Source: Flintibacter muris (lineage in GTDB: Bacteria; Bacillota; Clostridia; Oscillospirales; Oscillospiraceae). Taken from it: a DNA stretch of 64,000 nt. The translations under genes were made by a program, and so were the position numbers. The notes under the pieces are model-generated. The model was given only the letters and a program-made list of their open reading frames with translations. It did no database searches and was not told the origin of the DNA. Shown here in pieces: positions 42,777-50,387 of the stretch (positions are counted from its first letter, which is position 1; each line of letters opens with the position of its first letter). The DNA lies in contig NZ_CALPCP010000006.1 in assembly GCF_943192995.1 (NCBI RefSeq), forward strand, positions 1 through 64,000, given 5' to 3'.

Positions 42777-43721
42777 ATGGACCCATCCGCACTGCTGGCC
42801 GTAGGCCAAACTGCTCTGGAGCTGGGACTGATCTGCTCCCTTACGGTGCTGGCCCTGTTCCTGAGCTACTCCATGCTCAACGTCTGCGACCTGTCTACCG
42901 ACGGCTGCTTCACCCTGGGAGCGGCGGTGGGGGCCATGGTGGCCGCCTCGGGCCACCCGCTGCTGTCCATTCCTGCCGCTATGCTGGCGGGGATGTGCTC
43001 CGGCTTTGTCACCGCCCTGCTCCAGACCAAAATGGGTATTGACAGCCTGCTGGCCGGTATTATCGTCAATACCGGGCTATACTCGGTGAATATCGCAGTG
43101 ATGGCGGGGTCCTCCCTGGTCAACCTGAACAAGGCGGACACCGTGTTCACCATGGTCAAGGACCTGCTGGCTGGAACGCCGCTGGAAAACCAGTACAAAA
43201 CTGTAACCGCCGCCATTGCGGTGGTGCTGACGGTGGTTTTTCTCACCCTGTTCCTTAACACACGCCTGGGCCTGGCCATCCGGGCCACCGGCAACAACCC
43301 GGACATGGTTCGCTCCTCCTCCATCAACCCTGTGTTCACCACTGTGGTGGGCCTGTGTGTGGCCAACGCCTTTACCGGCCTGTCCGGCTGCCTGATGGCT
43401 CAGTCTCAGAAGTCGGCGGAGATCAACATTGGCAGCGGTATGGTGACTATCGCCCTGGCCTCCCTGCTCATCGGCACAACTCTCCTGGGCCGGGGTTCCA
43501 TTTTCACCCGGGCGGTGGGGATGGTGCTGGGGGCCTTCCTCTTCCGGCTGGTATACGCCGTGGCCCTGCGGCTGAATATGCCCGCCTTTATGCTCAAGCT
43601 GGTGTCCTCTGTCATTGTGGCCCTGGCCATCTCGGTGCCCTATATCAAGGCCCAGTGGCCTACCATTTACCGCCGCCTGTCCTACAAAATGGTCGCCGCC
43701 GCCCGGAAAGGAGGGGACTGA
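42777..43721 (+). CDS. trpY: ABC transporter permease (TrpY family)
   Basis: A 314-residue permease of the branched-chain amino acid/ribose (BPD_transp_2) group, with eight to nine helices. GLAIRATGNNPDMVRSSSIN is the cytoplasmic loop that contacts the ATPase. AAGGAGGAACC precedes the ATG at 42777 (ATGGACCCATC). It is followed one base later by the ATPase gene. Together with trpX this is the membrane part of a tryptophan-regulated importer. Confidence 0.88.
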   Translation: MDPSALLAVGQTALELGLICSLTVLALFLSYSMLNVCDLSTDGCFTLGAAVGAMVAASGHPLLSIPAAMLAGMCSGFVTALLQTKMGIDSLLAGIIVNTGLYSVNIAVMAGSSLVNLNKADTVFTMVKDLLAGTPLENQYKTVTAAIAVVLTVVFLTLFLNTRLGLAIRATGNNPDMVRSSSINPVFTTVVGLCVANAFTGLSGCLMAQSQKSAEINIGSGMVTIALASLLIGTTLLGRGSIFTRAVGMVLGAFLFRLVYAVALRLNMPAFMLKLVSSVIVALAISVPYIKAQWPTIYRRLSYKMVAAARKGGD

Positions 43722-43722
43722 T

Positions 43723-44508
43723 ATGCTGAATATTTCCCACATATCCAAAACCTTCAACCCCGGCACGGTGAACGAGAAGAAGGCTATCACCGATCTGTCC
43801 CTCCACCTGAAGCCTGGCGATTTTGTCACCATCATTGGCTCCAACGGAGCAGGCAAGTCCACCCTGTTTAACGCGGTGGCGGGCAGCTTTCTCACTGACA
43901 GCGGCTCCATTGTGCTGGATGGGAAGGACGTCACCTTTATGCCAGAGTTCAAGCGGGCCAGGATGATCGGCCGGCTGTTTCAGGACCCCATGCGGGGCAG
44001 CGCCCCGGGGATGACCATTGAGGAAAATCTGGCCCTGGCAGCGGGGAGCGGCGGGTGGTTCTCCCATGTAAGCCCGGCGGACAAGAAGCGGTTCCGGGAC
44101 CGGCTGGCCCTGCTGGATATGGGGCTGGAGGAGCGGATGAAGCAGCCGGTGGGCCTGCTGTCCGGCGGACAGCGCCAGGCGCTGACCCTGCTGATGGCCA
44201 CCATGAATCCCCCCAAGCTGCTGCTGCTGGACGAGCATACCGCCGCCCTGGACCCCGGCACAGCGGAAAAGGTGCTCAAGCTCACCCGTGACATTGTGGC
44301 AGAGCACAAAATTACCACCATGATGGTCACCCACAACATGAACCAGGCCCTGGAGCTGGGCAACCGCACCTTGATGATGGACAGCGGCAATATCGTGCTG
44401 GATATCAAGGGCAAAGAGCGGGAGGGGCTTACCGTCAAGGACCTGCTGCTGAAATTCAAGGCAGGTGCAGGGAAGAACCTGGACAATGACCGGATCTTGC
44501 TGTCATAA
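43723..44508 (+). CDS. trpZ: ABC transporter ATP-binding protein (TrpZ family)
   Basis: A 261-residue ATPase: Walker A GSNGAGKST, Q-loop RLFQDPMRG, signature LLSGGQRQALTLL, Walker B LLLLDEHTAALDP and switch His VTHNMNQAL. The DEHTAALDP variant is typical of the TrpZ/unclassified nitrate-taurine-like group paired with PF04392 binding proteins. The ATG starts one base after the trpY stop, with GGAGGGG just upstream. Confidence 0.92.
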   Translation: MLNISHISKTFNPGTVNEKKAITDLSLHLKPGDFVTIIGSNGAGKSTLFNAVAGSFLTDSGSIVLDGKDVTFMPEFKRARMIGRLFQDPMRGSAPGMTIEENLALAAGSGGWFSHVSPADKKRFRDRLALLDMGLEERMKQPVGLLSGGQRQALTLLMATMNPPKLLLLDEHTAALDPGTAEKVLKLTRDIVAEHKITTMMVTHNMNQALELGNRTLMMDSGNIVLDIKGKEREGLTVKDLLLKFKAGAGKNLDNDRILLS

Positions 44509-44511
44509 ACG

Positions 44512-44540
44512 AAGGACCGCCGCAAAACGCGGCGGTCCTT
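44512..44540 (+). terminator. Terminator of the trpXYZ operon
   Basis: Stem AAGGACCGCCGC / GCGGCGGTCCTT with a short A-rich loop and T tail. Confidence 0.88.
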
Positions 44541-44565
44541 TTCATACGCGCAGAATCGATGCATG

Positions 44566-44704
44566 AAAGCCCCCTTCGCAAAGAGAACATCAGTAGGGGC
44601 CGCCGCCCTCGTCGGTCCGCTGTCTGTAATTTTGAATATCACTATTTGGGAAAACCCTCCGTCACGGCTTTGCTTGCCACCTCCCTTTGCGAAGGGAGGC
44701 TTTT
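44566..44704. repeat. CCTCCCTTTGCGAAGGGAGG-type repeat with a nested second element
   Basis: The left edge AAAGCCCCCTTCGCAAAG and right edge CCACCTCCCTTTGCGAAGG belong to the same palindromic family found at 59277 and 61557. Between them, at 44593-44643, sits a partial TATAGCAA-type element (TAGGGGCCGCCGCCCTCG ... GTAATTTTGAATATCACTATT). The remaining gap to 44810 has no gene. Confidence 0.65.
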
Positions 44705-44810
44705 GAGCGCAGGCCTGAAAAATTTTTTCTTCTGCTGAGATTTTATCCCTTGCTCATGGATATTACTTGATGAAAGGCCTTTCAGAACAGATTCCAGGAG
44801 GTGAGCGGCT

Positions 44811-45326
44811 TTGACCGACGAAGCCTTTGCCCGGGCGGCCCGGACCTACGGAGACACCATCTACCGGGTGGCGTACCATGCCCTGAATAGTCCTCAGGAT
44901 GCTGAGGACGTGATGCAGACGGTGCTTTTGCGGCTGTACGAGGGCAAAAAGGAGTTTGAGAACGAGGAGCACATGAAGCACTGGCTGCTGCGGGTGGCGG
45001 TGAACGAAAGCCGCAAGGTGCTGCGGTCCTTCTGGCGGCGGACCTCGGTGCCGCTGGAGGAGTGGCGCGACGCCGCTGTCTTGGAGGACCCCGCCAAGGC
45101 CGAGGTGCTGGAGGCGGTGATGGCCCTGGAGTCTAAGTATCGGGTGGCCATCTACCTGTACTACTACGAGGGGCTGTCCGTGGCCGAAACCGCCGCCGCC
45201 ATGCGTGCCAACGTGTCCACTGTGCAGACCTGGCTGCTCCGGGCCCGGGCCCGGCTGCGGAAGGAGCTGTCCCAAGAGGAAGAAAGGGAGGAATCTGTCC
45301 ATGTTCGACCCGAAATTGTACCGTGA
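44811..45326 (+). CDS. ECF-type sigma-70 family RNA polymerase sigma factor
   Basis: A 171-residue sigma factor with region 2 (IYRVAYHALNSPQDAEDVMQTVLLRLYEG) and region 4 (KYRVAIYLYYYEGLSVAETAAAMRANVSTVQTWLLRARARLRK). It starts at TTG 44811 after AGGAGG. Its 3' end overlaps the next gene by 26 bp, so the next product is probably its regulator. It would direct transcription of a stress or envelope regulon, including itself. Confidence 0.88.
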   Translation: MTDEAFARAARTYGDTIYRVAYHALNSPQDAEDVMQTVLLRLYEGKKEFENEEHMKHWLLRVAVNESRKVLRSFWRRTSVPLEEWRDAAVLEDPAKAEVLEAVMALESKYRVAIYLYYYEGLSVAETAAAMRANVSTVQTWLLRARARLRKELSQEEEREESVHVRPEIVP

Positions 45327-45939
45327 AGCGTGCCGGGAGCTCACTGCTCCCGAGGATAAAATTGAGGAGATTATCGCCATGACTGAGAAGACCAAAAAGA
45401 AGCATTTCCGCCCCCTGCGCACCGCCCTGATTGCCGCCGCAGCTGTAGCCATGATGGTGGTGAGCGTTGCCGCCGCCAATCCGGAGGGGCTCCAGGAATT
45501 CGTTTTTACAATCATGTCTGCCACTCAGGTAGACGACTACCGCATGGATCTTACCACGACAGAGGGAGACGTTACAGTGTTTTCGATTCCTGAGGCTGAG
45601 ATTCAGGAGCGAGACGGCCGGGCCATTCTGGTTCTGAACGGCGAGGATGAGGTGGACATCACCGACGCGCTGGAGGAAACAGGGAAATATACCTATGAGA
45701 AAGACTCTGGGGACAGCCATCTGACCGCTGTTGTGGAGGGCACAGTGGACAACTGGACCATCACGATGAAGGTTGGAAAACCGGGAGAGGATGCCTTTGC
45801 CTACACCTTTACGAAGGATGAAGAGGGGAATGTGACCGCTAAGGCGGACATTCCCGACAACGACGGAGTAACCTATACCTGGAATTCTGTAGCTGCCTGT
45901 GACAGCAGTGTATCTTTGGACGATCTGATCATCAAATAA
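45301..45939 (+). CDS. Membrane-anchored partner of the sigma factor (putative anti-sigma factor)
   Basis: A 212-residue protein: cytoplasmic N-terminus of about 45 residues (MFDPKLYREACRELTAPEDKIEEIIAMTEKTKKKHFRPLR, seen in two pieces), one membrane helix (TALIAAAAVAMMVVSVAAA), then an extracytoplasmic acidic domain with Thr-rich strands. The layout matches anti-sigma factors of the DUF4179 type. It overlaps the sigma gene by 26 bp. No zinc-binding HxxxCxxC motif is present. Confidence 0.7.
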   Translation: MFDPKLYREACRELTAPEDKIEEIIAMTEKTKKKHFRPLRTALIAAAAVAMMVVSVAAANPEGLQEFVFTIMSATQVDDYRMDLTTTEGDVTVFSIPEAEIQERDGRAILVLNGEDEVDITDALEETGKYTYEKDSGDSHLTAVVEGTVDNWTITMKVGKPGEDAFAYTFTKDEEGNVTAKADIPDNDGVTYTWNSVAACDSSVSLDDLIIK

Positions 45940-45940
45940 A

Positions 45941-45971
45941 AAGCGGCGGGCCGGGAGACCGGCCCGCTGTT
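45941..45971 (+). terminator. Terminator of the sigma operon
   Basis: Stem AGCGGCGGGCCGG / CCGGCCCGCTGTT-like with the T-rich tail TTGTTTTG. Confidence 0.8.
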
Positions 45972-46059
45972 GTTTTGTCTCCCGCCGCCTTGACTTTCAT
46001 GAAGGGAGGAGCTATACTGTAGTTACTTTTCAGATACGATTCAGAAAGAAGACTTTTCT

Positions 46060-46950
46060 ATGGCAAAAAAGAAAAAAGGAGTAGGCGCTGTCCTCTCCGC
46101 GGCGCACCAGGCTCTGCGGCGTAAAAAGACGGTGGCGGTGGTCTACTTTACCCTGCGCGTCCTGGTGATTGTAACGATGGTGGCCCAGTTCTTCAATGGG
46201 GACTTTGAGAGCGTGTTTTTGTGCGGGCTGACCCTGGTACTGTTTCTGCTGCCCACGGTGTTTGAGCGGACACTGATGATTGACCTGCCCAACACGCTGG
46301 AAATCATTATTATGCTGTTCATTTTTGCCGCGGAGATTTTGGGGGAAATCAGCTCCTTTTACACCACCTTTAAACACTGGGACACCATTCTCCACACCCT
46401 CAACGGCTTTCTTTGCGCCGCCATTGGTTTTGCCCTGGTGGATATGCTCAACCGGACGGAAAAATTTTCCCTGTCCCTGTCGCCGGTGTTTATGTCGATT
46501 GTGGCCTTCTGCTTCTCCATGACCATCGGCGTGCTGTGGGAGTTCTTTGAGTGCGGCATGGACCAGCTGCTTATGCTGGATATGCAAAAGGACACGGTGG
46601 TCAACGCCATCTCCTCCGTCATGCTGGACCCCTCAGGGCGGAACAACCGGGTGCTCATCGACAACATTGTGGATACCATTGTGGTCACCGCCGACGGACA
46701 ACAGATCGCCCTGGGCCTGGGCGGCTATCTGGATATCGGCATTCTGGACACCATGAAGGACCTGTTTGTCAACTTTATCGGTGCGGTGGTCTTTTCCGTT
46801 GTGGGCTACTTCTATGTGAAAAGCCGGGGGAAGGGAAAATTTGCCCGCCGATTCATTCCCCAGGTGGTGGAGGTCCAGCCCGAGGATTTAGACCCCCGCC
46901 AGCCCAAGCTGTTTAAAAAAGAAAAAAAATCCACCCCGCCTGAGGAATAG
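46060..46950 (+). CDS. DUF2238/YjdF-family integral membrane protein
   Basis: A 296-residue protein with about seven membrane helices and a long Lys-rich C-terminal tail (ending PKLFKKEKKSTPPEE). The helix pair around HWDTILHTLNGFLCAAIGFALVDMLN and FSMTIGVLWEFFECGMDQ carries the His, Asp and Glu residues conserved in the DUF2238 family (WDxxLHxxxG and GxxWExxE). The function of the family is unknown. Monocistronic by position. Confidence 0.75.
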   Translation: MAKKKKGVGAVLSAAHQALRRKKTVAVVYFTLRVLVIVTMVAQFFNGDFESVFLCGLTLVLFLLPTVFERTLMIDLPNTLEIIIMLFIFAAEILGEISSFYTTFKHWDTILHTLNGFLCAAIGFALVDMLNRTEKFSLSLSPVFMSIVAFCFSMTIGVLWEFFECGMDQLLMLDMQKDTVVNAISSVMLDPSGRNNRVLIDNIVDTIVVTADGQQIALGLGGYLDIGILDTMKDLFVNFIGAVVFSVVGYFYVKSRGKGKFARRFIPQVVEVQPEDLDPRQPKLFKKEKKSTPPEE

Positions 46951-47005
46951 AAGAACTGCCGCCGCTTCATACTAAACCCATCCGAAACAAGGAGGGTTTA
47001 AACGT

Positions 47006-47188
47006 ATGAACAACAATGACAAAAGAACCTGCAACACCAGCATCCGCTGCTCTGTGGACACCTGCGCCTACCACTCCGGGGCACAGAACTGCTGCTCTCT
47101 GGAGTCGATCAAGGTGGGCTGTTGCGACTGTGCCCCCACCAAATGCGAGGGCACTGAGTGCGCCTCCTTCAAACTGGGCGGACGGTAA
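47006..47188 (+). CDS. DUF1540 protein (Cys-rich)
   Basis: A 60-residue cysteine-rich protein: CNTSIRCSVDTCAYHS, NCCSLESIKVGC and CDCAPTKCEGTEC. About ten Cys in this order are the DUF1540 pattern, seen in one or two copies in Clostridia and sporulating Firmicutes; metal binding is likely but untested. ACAAGGAGGG precedes the ATG. Followed by a strong hairpin terminator. Confidence 0.85.
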   Translation: MNNNDKRTCNTSIRCSVDTCAYHSGAQNCCSLESIKVGCCDCAPTKCEGTECASFKLGGR

Positions 47189-47222
47189 AGAAAAGGTTGC
47201 TCCGGGCTTTATAGAGAAATGA

Positions 47223-47259
47223 AAGGGAAAGGCAGACCAGTTCGGTCTGCCTTTCCCTT
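47223..47259. terminator. Bidirectional terminator
   Basis: Perfect 16-bp stem AAGGGAAAGGCAGACC / GGTCTGCCTTTCCCTT with a 5-nt loop, between two convergent genes. Confidence 0.9.
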
Positions 47260-47265
47260 GTATAA

Positions 47266-48093
47266 TTAACGCTGATTCAGATTTTTTACAAACTCCTCCG
47301 GTGTGATTTGCACCAGCTCCGCCAGGAATTGGATGGCCTCCTCACGGCTCATATTTTGCTCGGACATAACCTGTTGAACCGCTTTTTGCTTCACTGCGTT
47401 TTGTTCTTCTATGGAGGGCGCCCGGTATGCCGCCTTTTCTTCCTTGAGCTCCTTCAAGGTCTTAAAAACCATGCGGTCCTCATCATAGATTGACTTTGTA
47501 CAGACGAGACGCAGAAAATCACAGAAATTGTTGCAGATGGTATAGAGGTAATCCCGGACCGCCTGATAATTGGTCACATCTACTCCGTCCACAATGCTCA
47601 TATCATAAACGGCTTCATGGTAGATATGGACCACCTCACCCGTTACCAGGTTCAGGAAAACGAAATATCCCTTAAACTCAGCGATTTTAAGCAATCCCGC
47701 GTCAAGAAAGGAATCATCCCCCTCGCCTAAGGGCATATCCCATTTCCGTACAGCGGCCAGGAACTCCTCAGCGCCGCCGTGCAAAGCGGTGTACCATTCC
47801 ATATCCAAGGTGACAAACGGGTCGTCTTCCCGGGCAGGCTCATAACAGTTGGCGTAGTCGCCGCAGAAGCACACAGATACTGTCAGGCGCTCGGGCAGCT
47901 GGCAGCTCCGCAAAAAGCCGGCGTAGGTTTTTGGCAGCTGATAGCCCAATTCCTGTTCGATCACTTTGATATCCTGTTCTGTGATGGAGGACCTTTGCAG
48001 AGACACAGGGAACACAGCCGGATATTTGATTGACAGCTGATCCAGGTATTCCAAAACCTGGGATTCAGCATTTTTTCTCTGCTTGAAGAGCAT
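47266..48093 (-). CDS. SUKH (SMI1/KNR4)-domain protein
   Basis: A 275-residue protein. The N-terminal part reads ITEQDIKVIEQELGYQLPKTYAGFLRSCQ and continues to GVDVTNYQAVRDYLYTICNNFCDFLRLV, the pattern of SUKH/SMI1 domains (E-x-LG-x2-LPxxY-x3L). The C-terminal 90 residues are helical and highly charged (KTLKELKEEKAAYRAP ... QFLAELVQITPEEFVKNLN). SUKH proteins often act as immunity proteins against contact-dependent or polymorphic toxins. No toxin gene is adjacent; it lies 29 bp after the rnfA-like gene and may be cotranscribed. The start at 48093 gives the whole domain. Confidence 0.7.
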   Translation of the reverse strand: MLFKQRKNAESQVLEYLDQLSIKYPAVFPVSLQRSSITEQDIKVIEQELGYQLPKTYAGFLRSCQLPERLTVSVCFCGDYANCYEPAREDDPFVTLDMEWYTALHGGAEEFLAAVRKWDMPLGEGDDSFLDAGLLKIAEFKGYFVFLNLVTGEVVHIYHEAVYDMSIVDGVDVTNYQAVRDYLYTICNNFCDFLRLVCTKSIYDEDRMVFKTLKELKEEKAAYRAPSIEEQNAVKQKAVQQVMSEQNMSREEAIQFLAELVQITPEEFVKNLNQR

Positions 48094-48122
48094 ATCTTGA
48101 CCCCCTCTGCCCAAAAGCCGGT

Positions 48123-48713
48123 TCAGCCCAGATACAGTCCATAGTAGCCCACCAGAGCCATGGCCATCAGGCCGGCGGTAATCAGCTGGATAGGTACACC
48201 CCGGAAGGCCCTGGGGCACCGGTTCAGATCCACCTCTTTCTGGAGGCTGGCGAAGCTGCCCAGGGCCAGCGTGGCCCCAAGGCCGCCGCACAGGGCAAAA
48301 ATCAGGGCGGAGCCCAGACCGTAGCTGCGCTGGGAGATCAGCAGGGCGGAGCCCAGGGCGGCGCAGTTGGTGGAAATAGAGGCCAGATTTTCGTCCACCC
48401 GGCGGGACAGCTCCGGGATGCAGGCTTTGAAAAACTTGCGTACCCCCGCCACAAGGCCGGGGATGAGCAGGGCAAAGGCCAGCACCTGAAAGTGGGTCAG
48501 ACCAAAGCGGATGAGCACCAGAAAATTGAGCAGCCAGGAGCTCAGCGCCCCCAATACCATAACTAGGGTCAGGCAAAGACCGGTACGGATGGCCTCCCGG
48601 GAGTCCTGAAAGGACTCCCGGTGGGTGCCAATGCCCATACAGGACACCAGCACCAGATTTTCCGACAGCAGGGCGGTCAGCGCCACTGCGGCCAGTTCAA
48701 GGGAAGTGTTCAT
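48123..48713 (-). CDS. rnfA: RnfA-type electron transport complex subunit
   Basis: A 196-residue membrane protein with six helices. It keeps the RnfA/NqrE landmarks: SENLVLVSCMGIG with Cys at residue 25, ISTNCAALGSAL with the second Cys, and RGVPIQLITAGLMAMAL near the C-terminus (closer to RnfA than RnfE). In full Rnf/Nqr complexes RnfA and RnfE together bind a membrane [2Fe-2S] cluster. Only this one homolog is present here, 15 bp after the rnfD-rnfG fusion, so it may form a homodimer or have a distant partner. Confidence 0.85.
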   Translation of the reverse strand: MNTSLELAAVALTALLSENLVLVSCMGIGTHRESFQDSREAIRTGLCLTLVMVLGALSSWLLNFLVLIRFGLTHFQVLAFALLIPGLVAGVRKFFKACIPELSRRVDENLASISTNCAALGSALLISQRSYGLGSALIFALCGGLGATLALGSFASLQKEVDLNRCPRAFRGVPIQLITAGLMAMALVGYYGLYLG

Positions 48714-48728
48714 AGGGCGGCCCTCCTT

Positions 48729-50387
48729 TTATTGGGTGTCCGAGTAGTCAATGACTGCCGAGGTGTCCAGGTTGGCTACGATATTCAAAGCCCGGTTGAC
48801 GCCGGCGGTAATGGCCTTGGAGGTGGCGGTGGCCCCGCTGACCACATCTACGGAGTTGCTGCCCGAGGTGCGGATAGTACCCGAGCGGCCCACATACCGG
48901 GCCAGAGCGGCGGGAGTCATGGCTTCGGTGCCCACCCGGTCGGTCTCGCTGTGGCTCTCAATGGCCACGCCGGTGACCACGCCGTTCAGGTCCACCCCCA
49001 CCGTCATGGTGACCGGGCCGCCAAAGCCCTGGCTCTGGACCGAGACACAGTAGCCCAGCAGCTGGCCCTCCCCGTCGTAGCCGGCGGTAATGGAGAGGGC
49101 TCCGGCGGCGTGGAAGGGGGTCTCGGCCCCGTCAACGGCCTGGGGCATGGCCTGGGCCAGAATCTCGCGCTGGACCTGAATCTCCGCACGGGCGGTGTTC
49201 AGGTCGGTAACGCGGTGGACACCGAAAATGACGGCACAGGTGACAACAAACACACCGGCGAAGGGCCCAAAGGTTTTGAGGGCGGAGCGCAGCAGGTCCA
49301 GATAGGCCTCACCGGGGGCCTGGCCCTCACTGGACTTGGGGAGCTGCAGGTTCATCTGGGGACGGACAAACTTGATTTCCGACAGGCTGGCCCGGGTGTT
49401 GGCCAGAACGGCCCGGGTGGCCTCAAAGTTGCCGATACCGAACCGCCGGGGCAGGCCCAGCCGGTCCAACAGCCAGACCATGCAGTTCATGGTGAGAATA
49501 GCCCAACCCACCCCCTCCGGGTAGGGGCTGGAGGAGCGCAGCAGCACGGTGAGCAGCCCGCAGCCCACGCCGAACATGATGTGACCCCGGGGGGTAACCG
49601 GGGAGGTAGTGGGGTCAGTGGCAAAGAAGACGGCGCCCATGAGCAGGCCGCCTCCCATCAGCTGATAGCCCGTCCAGACCAGAGGGGACACCCCATCAGG
49701 GGAGGAGAGCAGGGCGATCACAGCCACCGTCCCCAGATAGGCCAGGGGGACCCGGGCAGAGATGACCCTGCGCAGCAGCAGATAGACCAGTCCCAGCAAC
49801 AGCATGAATGCGGAGACCTCTCCCATGCAGCCGCCTCTGGCCCCCAGGAACATGGCATCCAGGGCCACAGGGGGCAGGGACCCCTCGTGGAGGTAGGCCA
49901 TAGGGGTGGCGGCGGACACCGCGTCCACCGCAGTGAGAGACAGCTTTTGCATAGGCTGAGGCCAGGTGGTCATCAGCATAGGCAGCGTGCCGGCCAGCAT
50001 CCGCCCGGCCAGGGCGGGATTCATAAAGTTGCGGCCCATGCCGCCGTAAAACTGCTTGACCACAATAATGGCGAAGGCGGCCCCCATCACCGGCACCCAG
50101 TAGGGGGTGCTGGCGGGCAGGCTGAGGGCCAGCAGCAGTCCGGTGACACAGGCGGACAGGTCGCCGACAGACTGCCGCTGCCGGGTGAGCAAACGGTACA
50201 GAGCCTCAAACAGGACGCAGGAGCCCACCGACACGGCAGCAAGGACCAGCGCCCGGGGACCGAAGAAGAAGACAGCCATACCCAGGGCGGGGGTGAGGGC
50301 CACCATCACGTCCAGCATCATGGCCCGGGTGGTGGAGGGCTGGCGCAGCTGGGGGGACATGCGTTTGGGAGCAAAGCTGGCAGTCAT
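48729..50387 (-). CDS. rnfD: RnfD-RnfG fusion (Rnf complex membrane subunit with FMN-binding domain)
   Basis: A 552-residue fusion. Residues about 1-310 are RnfD/NqrB-like with eight or more helices; its FMN-attachment motif appears as DAVSAATPMAYL (SAAT rather than SGAT). After a linker with another membrane helix (FGPFAGVFVVTCAVIFGV), residues about 385-550 are an RnfG/FMN-binding domain with NSVDVVSGATATSKAI, where the Thr would carry covalent FMN. Normally these are two adjacent genes. It starts with an ATGA overlap on rnfC. The orientation C-DG-A is standard for the order of Rnf genes. Confidence 0.88.
   Translation of the reverse strand: MTASFAPKRMSPQLRQPSTTRAMMLDVMVALTPALGMAVFFFGPRALVLAAVSVGSCVLFEALYRLLTRQRQSVGDLSACVTGLLLALSLPASTPYWVPVMGAAFAIIVVKQFYGGMGRNFMNPALAGRMLAGTLPMLMTTWPQPMQKLSLTAVDAVSAATPMAYLHEGSLPPVALDAMFLGARGGCMGEVSAFMLLLGLVYLLLRRVISARVPLAYLGTVAVIALLSSPDGVSPLVWTGYQLMGGGLLMGAVFFATDPTTSPVTPRGHIMFGVGCGLLTVLLRSSSPYPEGVGWAILTMNCMVWLLDRLGLPRRFGIGNFEATRAVLANTRASLSEIKFVRPQMNLQLPKSSEGQAPGEAYLDLLRSALKTFGPFAGVFVVTCAVIFGVHRVTDLNTARAEIQVQREILAQAMPQAVDGAETPFHAAGALSITAGYDGEGQLLGYCVSVQSQGFGGPVTMTVGVDLNGVVTGVAIESHSETDRVGTEAMTPAALARYVGRSGTIRTSGSNSVDVVSGATATSKAITAGVNRALNIVANLDTSAVIDYSDTQ

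Noticed and set aside
43077-43952. Minus-strand ORF opposite the trpY/trpZ junction
   Set aside because: Both sense genes are intact and conserved; the antisense frame is Gly/His/Gln-rich and has no ribosome site.
47266-48576. SUKH gene extended upstream through the rnfA-like gene
   Set aside because: The extra 160 codons are an out-of-frame shadow of rnfA; the domain begins soon after the ATG at 48093.
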